9,061 nucleotides of DNA from Flavobacteriia bacterium (GTDB lineage: Bacteria; Bacteroidota; Bacteroidia; Flavobacteriales; Flavobacteriaceae), in assembly GCA_030626085.1 (NCBI GenBank), contig DAOUPQ010000068.1, positions 1 to 9,061 on the forward strand, in the 5' to 3' direction. Below the pieces are notes generated by a model, which was not told the origin of the DNA, did not search any database, and saw only the letters and a program-made list of their open reading frames with translations. The position numbers and the translations under genes were made by a program. Positions 1 to 6,512 of this stretch are shown piece by piece. The first letter of the stretch is position 1, and the number at the start of each line of letters is the position of its first letter.

Positions 1-100
1 ATGCTATAATAAAAAATAACAGTATAGTTAAAAAAAATAGTAAGATATTAAGGAAGTTGATAAAAATAGGTGCAGTCACTGCACTGAAACATAAATTATG
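1..100. repeat. 100-bp direct repeat, copy 1 (at window edge)
   Basis: This stretch is identical, base for base, to 465-564; the offset is 464 bp. It is A/T-rich and contains one G/C-richer 15-bp dyad (70-84). The match stops sharply after base 100, where copy 1 runs into ctaccag and copy 2 runs into the fructokinase 3' end. The left limit cannot be judged because the window begins with the first matching base. It shows no transposase, no terminal inverted repeats and no tRNA similarity, so I do not call it a mobile element. It may be part of a tandem duplication or an assembly overlap. Confidence 0.95.
70..84. repeat. 15-bp perfect dyad inside repeat copy 1
   Basis: GTGCAGT and ACTGCAC are perfect reverse complements on either side of one central base (C77). 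It is the only G/C-rich spot in the repeat. A 1-base centre is typical of a protein-binding dyad; as an RNA hairpin it would have to open to a 5-bp stem with a 5-base loop. The TGA stop of the small signal-peptide-like ORF lies inside it. Confidence 0.6.
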
Positions 101-156
101 CTACCAGATAGCATAACAAACAAAAACGTCAATTGTTTAAGAAAATTGATTTTCAT
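76..156 (-). CDS. 26-codon signal-peptide-like ORF, probable truncated 5' end of an exported-protein gene
   Basis: An ATG at 156-154 opens a frame beginning MKINFLKQLTFLFVMLSGS, then a few more hydrophobic residues ending in VSVQ and a TGA at 78-76. Two lysines followed by an uninterrupted hydrophobic run are what a bacterial signal peptide looks like, but the frame stops where the mature protein should begin. The first 18 codons and two bases lie in the unique spacer; the rest lies in repeat copy 1. The likely explanation is that a real secreted or outer-membrane protein gene starts here and the repeat has replaced its continuation. A SusC-type receptor would fit the neighbouring sugar porter and fructokinase, but no SusC-specific residue is present, so this is inference. 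It could also be a chance open frame in A/T-rich DNA. Confidence 0.35.
   Translation of the reverse strand: MKINFLKQLTFLFVMLSGSIIYVSVQ
96..116. repeat. Hairpin spanning the repeat/spacer junction
   Basis: The arms TTATGCTA (96-103) and TAGCATAA (109-116) are perfect reverse complements, 8 bp each, around the 5-base loop CCAGA. The left arm uses the last five bases of repeat copy 1 and the first three of the unique spacer, so this dyad exists only at this junction and not at copy 2. There is no T-run on either side that would make it a convincing terminator. Confidence 0.6.
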
Positions 157-464
157 AATTAAGATTAATAAGTTAAGTATATATATTACACAATATTAAT
201 AAAAATATAATTAAAAAGTGTTAATAATCAGTTTTTTCTGTAACAAACGATACCAGAAGATTGAATAAATGTTGAAAAATTACATTTATCGTAGATTTTT
301 AAAATCTCAATTATACAGTATTAATTGTATGATAGTACAAATGACAGATTATTTTACCTGATAAACTAATACAATTCAGTTAATTATATATACTTTTAGG
401 AATGAGTTAATCTACTACGATTTCAGCTGAAAATATAGAAATGCGATAATGCTGCAATAATTTA
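101..464. other. Unique spacer between repeats, probable gene leader
   Basis: This 364-bp stretch is very A/T-rich and has no open frame of normal gene length on either strand. Read on the minus strand it resembles a long 5' leader ending in an ATG at 156-154 (see the small ORF). It contains several short dyads: AGATTTT-T-AAAATCT near 292-306 and an imperfect CAATTATAC / GTATTAATTG pair at 308-327. A weak -7-like sequence TAATATTG (one mismatch to TAnnTTTG) is visible on the minus strand near 192-199. No tRNA, rRNA, CRISPR or known riboswitch fold is evident. Confidence 0.5.
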
Positions 465-564
465 ATGCTATAATAAAAAATAACAGTATAGTTAAAAAAA
501 ATAGTAAGATATTAAGGAAGTTGATAAAAATAGGTGCAGTCACTGCACTGAAACATAAATTATG
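465..564. repeat. 100-bp direct repeat, copy 2 (overlaps fructokinase stop)
   Basis: This is the second identical copy of the sequence at 1-100. Its last five bases (560-564) are the final codon bases and TAA stop of the fructokinase gene, so the repeat boundary falls within the last two codons of that gene. The rest of this copy is the natural downstream region of the fructokinase gene. Base 464 precedes the match, so the left limit of this copy is either exactly here or set by the window edge on the other copy. Confidence 0.95.
534..548 (-). terminator. Dyad downstream of fructokinase, weak intrinsic terminator or protein site
   Basis: This is the copy-2 version of the GTGCAGT-C-ACTGCAC dyad. 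It begins 11 bases after the fructokinase stop codon. On the minus strand it can fold as a 5-bp stem (GTGCA/TGCAC) with loop GTGAC and is followed by CTATTTTTATC, a short interrupted T-run. That is compatible with a weak intrinsic terminator for the porter-fructokinase unit, but the stem is short and the T-run imperfect. Confidence 0.35.
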
Positions 565-1471
565 ATGATTTATCGATGAATTTTTGAATATCTGATTGTT
601 TTATTAATGGATTTGCACCTTTTTTATTTGTAACCATGGCACCTATTGCACATGCGAAATTTAAAGCATTATTTGGGTCTTTTTTATATAATAAATTACT
701 TATTAAAGTAGCTAAAAATGAATCTCCTGCGCCAACAGTGTCAACAACCTTTACAGGATATCCCTTATTATTAAAAAATTGATCATCAAAGTATAAAGTA
801 GCTCCATTTTTACCTTTTGTAACACAAATATGGTTTGTATTGGTTTCTTTTGAAAGAAATAAAATTTGATTTTCTATATTATCTGATTTAAATTTTAAAT
901 GATTGCATATCTCATCTAATTCTTCATCATTACATTTTATAAAATCTGCTTTTTTCATCAAATTCATTATTAAATCCATCTTATAATGAGGTGGGCGAAG
1001 ATTTACATCAAATACTTTATACTTAGCATATTTTAGTAAATTATTTAATGTGTTTTTTGTAACATTATCTCTGCAGGCAAGGCTGCCAAAAATTAATGCA
1101 TCCGAAGATTTGACAATTTCAATATTTGAATTTGTTAAATTGATCTTATCCCAGGCAACTGGATAATCAATTTTATATGATGCCGAACCATTTTGGTTTA
1201 ATGAAATATTAACAATACCTGTTTTATAATTACCATCAATTTGAATTTCATCAGTATTTAATTTATTTTCATTTATAAACTCCAGTAATTGGCTGCCATT
1301 TTCATCATTCCCTATGCTACTTATCATGTGTGTATTAATACCAAGAGATTGAAGTCTTAAGGCTACATTTAATGGTGCGCCACCAACTTTTTTATGATTG
1401 GGAAAAACATCCCACAGCACTTCTCCAAAACAAACTGCTTTTGCCTGAAGAGATTTTTGCAAAGGTTTCAT
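560..1471 (-). CDS. PfkB-family carbohydrate kinase, probable fructokinase
   Basis: This 303-residue protein is a ribokinase/PfkB-fold sugar kinase that most likely phosphorylates fructose to fructose 6-phosphate with ATP in the cytoplasm. The N-terminal family signature is VGGAPLNVA at 29-37, a central DVNLRPP lies at 155-161, and the C-terminal signature DTVGAGDSF at 244-252 carries the catalytic aspartate D250 and the anion-hole glycines. GEVLWD at 16-21 and GANP at 285-288 also fit fructokinases rather than adenosine or ribose kinases. The length is normal for the family. The ATG at 1471 lies 9 bp after the stop of the sugar porter, so the two are surely co-transcribed. Its stop codon lies inside the 100-bp repeat. 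Exact sugar specificity is inferred from motif style and context. Confidence 0.9.
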   Translation of the reverse strand: MKPLQKSLQAKAVCFGEVLWDVFPNHKKVGGAPLNVALRLQSLGINTHMISSIGNDENGSQLLEFINENKLNTDEIQIDGNYKTGIVNISLNQNGSASYKIDYPVAWDKINLTNSNIEIVKSSDALIFGSLACRDNVTKNTLNNLLKYAKYKVFDVNLRPPHYKMDLIMNLMKKADFIKCNDEELDEICNHLKFKSDNIENQILFLSKETNTNHICVTKGKNGATLYFDDQFFNNKGYPVKVVDTVGAGDSFLATLISNLLYKKDPNNALNFACAIGAMVTNKKGANPLIKQSDIQKFIDKSS

Positions 1472-1480
1472 AATTAATGA

Positions 1481-2803
1481 TTATTTAATTAATTTTTTTT
1501 CCAATTCTTCTAAGGTAATTCCTTTAGTTTCAGGCATTAAAAAGATTACAAATAACAATTGTAATACCATCATAAAAGCAAAAACTGCAAAAACAACTCC
1601 GGCTCCTATTTTTTCGAATAGAAATGGAACTAAAGAGGGAATAATTGCTGCTAAAATCCAATGAGTTGATGAGCCAAATGATTGACCTGATGCTCTAAGG
1701 TTATTTGGAAATATTTCAGAAATAAAAACCCATATCACAGCGCCTTGCCCTATAGCATGGGCAGCTATAAAAATAAACAGAAAGACAGGAATAAACATAC
1801 CTTTCCACCCTAAAAAGAAAGCAATGGCAACAAGAGATAATGAAATGATATAGCCAATTGAACCAATATACATCAATTGCCTTCTACCTAATTTGTCTAT
1901 TAAAGCTACGCCTAATAATGTAAAAATTAAATTTGTAATTCCAATACCAATACTGCTCAATAAAGCCGTGCTTTCACCTAAACCGGCCTCTTCAAAGATC
2001 CTTGGTGCATAATACAAAAAAGCGTTAATTCCGGAAAATTGATTAAAAAATGCAATTAGAAAAGCCAGCATCAAAGGAAAATGATATTTTTTCATAAATA
2101 TGGTTTCTCTACCCTTGACTCTGATGTTATTTTGATGTTCTTGAATTTCTTCCATAATACTATCAATAGAAGCATCTGGATTTGTAATCTGTAATATTTT
2201 TTTTGCTTCAACATCTCTTCCTTTTAAAAGAAGCCATCTCGGACTTTTAGGTACTGTTATTACCATCAAGGTGTAGATTATTGCAGGAATGGCCTCAACA
2301 CCAATCATCCATCGCCACGCATTTTCTCCTATATTTCTTAAAAGATAATTTGATAAAAATGCTATTAAAATTCCCAATACAATATTGAATTGATAAAGTG
2401 CAACAAGCTTACCTCTGTCTTTTGCAGGAGCTATTTCTGATACATAAGCCGGCGCGGCTATTGTTGAGGCACCTACTCCCAATCCGCCAATAAATCTAAA
2501 AAATGCAAAAGTATAAGGATCACTGGCAAATGATGAACCTATAGCTGAAATTGTATATAAAATCCCAATCCAAATTAAAGTATTTTTCCTACCAATTCTA
2601 TTAGTTGGAATGCCGCCAAAAATTGCACCTATTACGGTACCCCAAAGAGCCATTGCCATAACAACTGTTCCGTGAAACATATTGGAAGAATCCCATAAAG
2701 CTTGTAATTTTTTATCAGCACCTGAAATTACGACCGTATCAAAACCAAATAAAAACCCGGCAAGAGCAACAGTTATTGACCAAAAGAGAATTTTATTTTT
2801 CAT
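1481..2803 (-). CDS. Major facilitator sugar porter (sugar:H+ symporter)
   Basis: This 440-residue inner-membrane protein belongs to the sugar porter family of the major facilitator superfamily and should import a monosaccharide or small sugar, probably with protons. Family marks are GFLFGFDTVVISG at 16-28, NRIGRKN at 68-74 (loop 2-3), PKSPRWL at 185-191 at the end of the N-terminal half, QFSGINAFLYYAP at 255-267 in helix 7, DKLGRRQ at 303-309, SEIFPNNLRASGQS at 362-375, and PETKG at 424-428. Helix 7 has N254 where many members have the first of two glutamines (NQFSGIN), a small change in the sugar-binding region. Twelve membrane segments with a cytoplasmic middle loop around 190-240 are evident. 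It is the first gene of an operon with the fructokinase, which suggests fructose or a fructose-containing sugar as substrate. Confidence 0.93.
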   Translation of the reverse strand: MKNKILFWSITVALAGFLFGFDTVVISGADKKLQALWDSSNMFHGTVVMAMALWGTVIGAIFGGIPTNRIGRKNTLIWIGILYTISAIGSSFASDPYTFAFFRFIGGLGVGASTIAAPAYVSEIAPAKDRGKLVALYQFNIVLGILIAFLSNYLLRNIGENAWRWMIGVEAIPAIIYTLMVITVPKSPRWLLLKGRDVEAKKILQITNPDASIDSIMEEIQEHQNNIRVKGRETIFMKKYHFPLMLAFLIAFFNQFSGINAFLYYAPRIFEEAGLGESTALLSSIGIGITNLIFTLLGVALIDKLGRRQLMYIGSIGYIISLSLVAIAFFLGWKGMFIPVFLFIFIAAHAIGQGAVIWVFISEIFPNNLRASGQSFGSSTHWILAAIIPSLVPFLFEKIGAGVVFAVFAFMMVLQLLFVIFLMPETKGITLEELEKKLIK

Positions 2804-2806
2804 ATT

Positions 2807-2821
2807 TCAAAAGTCTTTTGA
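2807..2821. promoter_or_regulatory. Perfect 15-bp dyad just upstream of sugar porter, candidate operator
   Basis: TCAAAAG and CTTTTGA are perfect 7-bp reverse complements around one central T (2814). The dyad ends 4 bp before the porter start codon and lies downstream of the candidate promoter at 2834-2865, a classic place for a repressor site. No regulator gene is visible in the window. It could instead be an RNA structure near the start codon. Confidence 0.45.
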
Positions 2822-2833
2822 CCAAATTACATT

Positions 2834-2865
2834 AAAATCTAAGAAACATTAAAAAAAATAACAAA
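2834..2865 (-). promoter_or_regulatory. Candidate Bacteroidota-type promoter of the porter-fructokinase operon
   Basis: On the minus strand a TTTG element (2865-2862, within TTTTTG) is followed after exactly 20 bp by TAGATTTT (2841-2834), one mismatch from the -7 consensus TAnnTTTG. Transcription would start near 2827, giving a leader of about 25 bases that contains the 15-bp dyad. The T-rich background makes chance matches likely, so confidence is limited. Confidence 0.4.
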
Positions 2866-2898
2866 AAGAAATTTTAAGCGGTGTAAATAATTAAAAAA

Positions 2899-3798
2899 TC
2901 AGAGCATCTTTAAATTATTGATCTCTTGTTGTGTTAGATGTCTCCAGTGGCCACGCGATAAATTCTTTTTGGTAAGTCCGGCAAAGATCACTCTATCAAG
3001 TCTGGTTACATTATAACCAAAATGTTCAAAGACCTTGCGAACAATTCTATTTCTACCCGAGTGTATTTCAATACCAATCTCGTTTTTTGGTTTGTTCTCT
3101 ATATAGGATATTTTATCTACAAAAACCATTTTTCCATCGAGTACAAAATTTTCAGATATTTTTTGTAGATCGCGCATACTTAATTTTTTATCTAAATTAA
3201 CATGATATAATTTTTTTACCTGATGTTTTGGATGCGTCAATTTTTTTGCCAATTCTCCATCATTGGTAAATAATAATAATCCGGTTGTAAGTCTGTCTAA
3301 TCTACCTACAGGGTAAATACGCTCTTTAGCAGCATTATGAATCAATTCCATTACAGTTTTTCTGCCTCTTTCATCATTCATGGTAGTAATGTAATTTTTG
3401 GGTTTATTCATTAAAACATATCTTTTTGTTTCAGGCGAGATCAAAGTACCATCAAATCGTACTTCATCATCCAATTTTACTTTATAACCCATTTCTGTTA
3501 TGGTTTTTCCATTTACAGTTGCGCTACCTGATTTGATAAAAGTATCAGCTTCTCTACGCGAACAAATGCCGGCGTTGGCAATATATTTGTTTAAACGAAT
3601 CTCATCACTATCAACATTACTTTTTGAAGTAGAAGATGTATTCTTTTTGTAATTTTTTAGCTTTTGCGGATGAAGTCTGTAATTTTTATCCTTTGAGCTT
3701 TTTGAAGTTTGTTTTGAATAAGGTTTTTTGTTCGTAGTATTTCCTTTATTTACGGAAGGGTTTTGTCGTCCTCTCGACGAGTTGCTTTTTGCAGTCAT
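2899..3798 (-). CDS. rluB: 23S rRNA pseudouridine synthase, RluB/RsuA family
   Basis: This 299-residue enzyme converts a uridine in ribosomal RNA to pseudouridine. Residues 1-66 are a low-complexity tail rich in Ser, Lys, Asn and Thr, probably disordered and RNA-binding. An S4 RNA-binding domain follows at about 67-115 (RLNKYIANAGICSRREAD). The catalytic domain starts near 126 with YVLMNKPKNYITT, and has the active-site motif GRLDRLTTGLLLFTNDG at 165-181 with catalytic D168. The closing HSGRNRIVRKVFEHFGY (246-262) and RLDRVIFAGL are typical of the RsuA/RluB/RluE/RluF branch. RluB is the best guess because of the S4 domain and usual flavobacterial annotation; RluF or RsuA-type specificity cannot be excluded. 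It starts 62 bp after the prenyltransferase stop and may be read from that unit or from a weak own promoter (TTTG at 3841-3838, TATTTTCG at 3820-3813). Confidence 0.9.
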   Translation of the reverse strand: MTAKSNSSRGRQNPSVNKGNTTNKKPYSKQTSKSSKDKNYRLHPQKLKNYKKNTSSTSKSNVDSDEIRLNKYIANAGICSRREADTFIKSGSATVNGKTITEMGYKVKLDDEVRFDGTLISPETKRYVLMNKPKNYITTMNDERGRKTVMELIHNAAKERIYPVGRLDRLTTGLLLFTNDGELAKKLTHPKHQVKKLYHVNLDKKLSMRDLQKISENFVLDGKMVFVDKISYIENKPKNEIGIEIHSGRNRIVRKVFEHFGYNVTRLDRVIFAGLTKKNLSRGHWRHLTQQEINNLKML

Positions 3799-3860
3799 TT
3801 TTAAAATTTTTGCGAAAATACAAAAACCATTCTATTTCAAAGTGTTAATGCTATCACAAA

Positions 3861-4811
3861 TTAGATATTAGCGTTTAAGATTCTATGAATTATTACAGAA
3901 GTATCAATTAACATCAGACTTAAAACACCAATTACAATAATGAGTTTAATAATGCTATGTAAAATTACATAATCTTTCTTTGAGGTTGCTTTCCAAAGCA
4001 ATACAGTAAAAATCACAAAGGCAATTCCGGTAAAGTAAAAATAATACATCATTTTACCAATTTCCGGATATTTTGAAATAAAATAAATTGGATCAAAAGT
4101 AAAAATAACTAAAATTGTAATTAGAAGTTTTGTGAAATATTCACCGTATTTTACCGGTATAGTTTGGTAATTTTGAGCTACATCTCCTTTGATGTTTTCC
4201 AAATCTTTAATAAGTTCTCTGATCATTAACACAAGAAGTAGAAATGCGGTATGAGCAAATATGATCTCAGAAAAGTTTTTATAGTAAACAAATACAGCAA
4301 AAAAGGGTAAAATGGCCAGGATAGCTGCCGAAAATAAACCGGCTAAAGGATATTTTTTTAATTTATGCGAATACAACCAGATTAAAAAAATATAAATTGA
4401 AAAAAATAATGCGGCTCTCCACGAAACGAAAAAAGCGAATAGAACACCAACAAAATTGAGCAGGAAATAAATATTAAGTTTTGTTTTTTGACCCACAAAA
4501 CTGTCAATTTTTGTTTTGATAGGTTTATTGATTGCGTCTTTTTTTACATCGTAAAAATTATTGATGATATAACCTGCGGCTATCACACAAATTGTTGCTA
4601 ATACAATGAAGTACAGGTCGAGGTTGAATAAAATTTCCTTTAAAGATTTATCGGGAGAGAAAATAAAAATTGCAGCTAAATATTGTGCCAAGACAATAAT
4701 AAAAATATTATAGCCCCTAACAACGGATAGCATACTTATAAATTTATAAAAAAAAGGAGTTTTTTTTGGTGTCCTGGGTGTATTTTCTTTTGCTATTTTT
4801 AGTAAATCCAT
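3861..4811 (-). CDS. UbiA-family prenyltransferase, geranylgeranylglycerol-phosphate geranylgeranyltransferase-like
   Basis: This 316-residue integral membrane protein belongs to the UbiA prenyltransferase superfamily. The first Asp-rich motif is NNFYDVKKD at 84-92 (N84, D88, D92) and the second is KDLENIKGD at 202-210 (D203, D210); these bind Mg2+ and the prenyl diphosphate. YSHKLKK at 147-153 fits the branch related to archaeal digeranylgeranylglyceryl phosphate synthase, as such flavobacterial proteins are usually annotated. About nine membrane helices are visible from residue 34 to 303. The start is 17 bp after the mevalonate kinase stop, so the two genes are probably one operon, placing the enzyme next to the source of its isoprenoid substrate. 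The acceptor is not known from sequence: glycerol-1-phosphate ether lipid, a quinone ring or another molecule are all possible. The hydrophilic first 20 residues are Lys/Pro-rich. Confidence 0.8.
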   Translation of the reverse strand: MDLLKIAKENTPRTPKKTPFFYKFISMLSVVRGYNIFIIVLAQYLAAIFIFSPDKSLKEILFNLDLYFIVLATICVIAAGYIINNFYDVKKDAINKPIKTKIDSFVGQKTKLNIYFLLNFVGVLFAFFVSWRAALFFSIYIFLIWLYSHKLKKYPLAGLFSAAILAILPFFAVFVYYKNFSEIIFAHTAFLLLVLMIRELIKDLENIKGDVAQNYQTIPVKYGEYFTKLLITILVIFTFDPIYFISKYPEIGKMMYYFYFTGIAFVIFTVLLWKATSKKDYVILHSIIKLIIVIGVLSLMLIDTSVIIHRILNANI

Positions 4812-4828
4812 AACAGATATGATGGATT

Positions 4829-5755
4829 TTAAAATCTGTAAACTAATTCTAATTTATAGCCTTTTAATACTATTTTCACCTTTTCATAATCTTCGGTAAA
4901 GCCTAAAATATAGCCACCTCCGCCTGATCCGCATAATTTTAAATAGTAATCATTACTTTCAATTCCTTCTCGCCAAAGTTTTTGAAAACTCTTAGGGATC
5001 ATAGGTTTAAAATGTTTTAAAACTACTTTAGAAAGACTTTTTACATTCCCAAATAGAGAATTTACGTTTCCATGGAGAAAATCATCAATGCAGGCATCAG
5101 TATACCTTGCAAAATCACGATCGATCATATTTCTAAATCCTTCATTTTTCATTTTATTCATAAAGATATTGATCATGGGTTGGGTTTCGCCAACCATTTC
5201 AGAGTCTAATAGAAATACAGCTCCTTTCCCTTCTTTTTGAGAGGGAATTCCGGTAGCTTCTATGTTGTCTTTTGAATTGATTAAAATAGGTAAACTTAAA
5301 TAAGAATTTAAAGGATCTAAACCGGAACTTTTTCCATGAAAATAGGATTCCATTAAAGAAAAGATTTCTTTTAAAGTTAAAAGTTTATCGCGGGTCAGAT
5401 TTTCTAAAACAGTTATTTTATGATCGGCATACTTGTCGTAAATAGCAGCTACTAAAGCGCCAGAACTACCTACTCCATAGCCTTGTGGAATACTGGAATC
5501 AAAATATATTCCGTTTTCAACGTCATCTTTTAACTCATCTAATCTCAGTTGTAGATTTTCGTGTTTTACAGTTAAAAGATATTGATAAAAATCACGCAAT
5601 TTTTTATTAGAAAGCCTGGCTTCAGAAGTTTTATTATCAGAAACCTTCAACGCGCCCTTATATGAGCTGTAAGGAATTGCCAATCCTTTAGAATCTTTTA
5701 TGATACCATATTCTCCGAATAATAATATCTTAGCGTAAAAAAGGGGTCCTTTCAT
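4829..5755 (-). CDS. mvk: Mevalonate kinase (GHMP kinase family)
   Basis: This 308-residue cytoplasmic kinase of the GHMP superfamily probably phosphorylates mevalonate to 5-phosphomevalonate with ATP, the first kinase step of the mevalonate route to isopentenyl diphosphate. The N-terminal AKILLFGEYGI (8-18) corresponds to the family's GKxxLxGEHxV, with K9 as likely active-site lysine and Tyr in place of the usual His. The ATP-binding glycine/serine loop is PQGYGVGSSGALVAA at 90-104. SSGLDPLNSY at 143-152 holds the likely catalytic base D147. The C-terminal GHMP motif is LCGSGGGGYILGF at 274-286. The nearby diphosphomevalonate decarboxylase supports the mevalonate assignment. Phosphomevalonate kinase is a possible alternative because the two are hard to tell apart by motif, and no second kinase is in the window. 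Confidence 0.8.
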   Translation of the reverse strand: MKGPLFYAKILLFGEYGIIKDSKGLAIPYSSYKGALKVSDNKTSEARLSNKKLRDFYQYLLTVKHENLQLRLDELKDDVENGIYFDSSIPQGYGVGSSGALVAAIYDKYADHKITVLENLTRDKLLTLKEIFSLMESYFHGKSSGLDPLNSYLSLPILINSKDNIEATGIPSQKEGKGAVFLLDSEMVGETQPMINIFMNKMKNEGFRNMIDRDFARYTDACIDDFLHGNVNSLFGNVKSLSKVVLKHFKPMIPKSFQKLWREGIESNDYYLKLCGSGGGGYILGFTEDYEKVKIVLKGYKLELVYRF

Positions 5756-5789
5756 AGAAATTAGTATTAAAACTAAAAAATATTAGTTG

Positions 5790-5797
5790 CAAATATA
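5790..5797 (-). promoter_or_regulatory. Candidate -7 box for mevalonate kinase
   Basis: On the minus strand TATATTTG (5797-5790) matches the Bacteroidota -7 consensus TAnnTTTG exactly, 34 bp upstream of the mevalonate kinase ATG. The upstream element is poor: TGTTC near 5822-5818 is the only T-rich candidate at the right distance. It sits in the 137-bp gap after the YwqK-like gene and would drive mevalonate kinase and the prenyltransferase. Confidence 0.5.
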
Positions 5798-5892
5798 CTT
5801 CTTTTATTGATATACCTGAACATAACGCCTTAGCTTTAAAAATAGTATAGTTAGTAAATCGGGTGTTTTATAGAAAAATATTCTAAAAAATA

Positions 5893-6456
5893 TTAATCCT
5901 CACCCACACCATCATAATAATAGTTCTTCCAGTCACCAACTCTGTTGTCAAATATATACTTGCCCTCAGCTTTTAATCTACCATCTACATAATAGCATTT
6001 CCAATCACCATCTTTTTGATCATCTTTGTAAGGTCCGATTTCTTTTAATTTTCCATTTTCATAATATTCTTTCCAATTTCCACTTAATTTCCCATTTTTA
6101 TAGTTGGATTCACCTTTAAGTTTTCCATCTTCATAAAAGATCTGGAGTTTACATTCTAAAACCCCTTTTTTGTAGTTTATAGTTTGAAATAATTTCCCAT
6201 TTTCAAAATACCATTTTACTTCACCCTCATAAACTTCTTTATTTTTATCAAGAGATATGCCCTCCATTTGTTTTGTTCCGGAAAGGTAATAATCAACATA
6301 CAAATAACCATCGCCTACCTTAGAACATTCACAACGATAAAAACTAGCTTTACTTTTTGTGGTTTCATTCCAATTATTATCAAACCAGATGGTGTCTTTT
6401 TGAGCGTAAGAAGAAAATGTAAGCAGGAATAGAATAAAGATAATTAATTTTTTCAT
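5893..6456 (-). CDS. Exported YwqK/MORN-like repeat protein of unknown function
   Basis: This 187-residue protein begins with a signal peptide (MKKLIIFILFLLTFSSYAQ, residues 1-19, cleavage likely after Q19 or A18), so it should be exported to the periplasm or cell surface; no lipobox Cys is present at that position. Residues 83-187 contain a repeat with exact 24-residue spacing: YFENGKL (83), FYEDGKL (107), YYENGKL (131), YYVDGRL (155) and a cut-off YYYDG (179). A more diverged unit starts near 56 (YYLSG). Each unit has the form aromatic-aromatic-x-[ND]-G-K-L, then G or E, then G-x-W-K, the MORN-variant pattern called YwqK. Family members are labelled antitoxin after Bacillus YwqK, but no toxin is adjacent and this role is not supported here. 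It sits between two isoprenoid genes with gaps of 137 and 141 bp and is probably transcribed on its own. No clear promoter was found. Confidence 0.8.
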   Translation of the reverse strand: MKKLIIFILFLLTFSSYAQKDTIWFDNNWNETTKSKASFYRCECSKVGDGYLYVDYYLSGTKQMEGISLDKNKEVYEGEVKWYFENGKLFQTINYKKGVLECKLQIFYEDGKLKGESNYKNGKLSGNWKEYYENGKLKEIGPYKDDQKDGDWKCYYVDGRLKAEGKYIFDNRVGDWKNYYYDGVGED

Positions 6457-6496
6457 AATCAGAGAACTTTAAGGTTAATGCACAAAATCACCTAAT

Positions 6497-6512
6497 ACAA
6501 CTTTTTAGTTGT
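6497..6512. terminator. Hairpin between decarboxylase and YwqK-like gene
   Basis: ACAACT (6497-6502) and AGTTGT (6507-6512) are perfect 6-bp arms around TTTT on the plus strand (AAAA on the minus). It lies about 85 bp after the decarboxylase stop and about 40 bp before the YwqK-like start. No T-run follows on the minus strand, so termination is uncertain; it may be a leader structure of the downstream gene. Confidence 0.3.

Noticed and set aside
1..564. CRISPR array or insertion sequence
   Set aside because: Only two copies of a 100-bp repeat with a single 364-bp spacer are present; there are no cas genes, transposase, terminal inverted repeats or target-site duplication.
415..567. Open hydrophobic frame on the minus strand through repeat copy 2 into the spacer
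   Set aside because: It has no ATG start, is rich in Phe/Leu/Ile only because the DNA is T-rich, and in copy 1 the same frame is preceded at once by a stop.
5871..5885. TAGAA/TTCTA hairpin as terminator of the YwqK-like gene
   Set aside because: The stem is five A/T-rich pairs without a T-run, easily expected by chance in such DNA.
5893..6456. Toxin-antitoxin pair based on the YwqK label
   Set aside because: The protein has a signal peptide and neither neighbour is toxin-like; both are isoprenoid enzymes.
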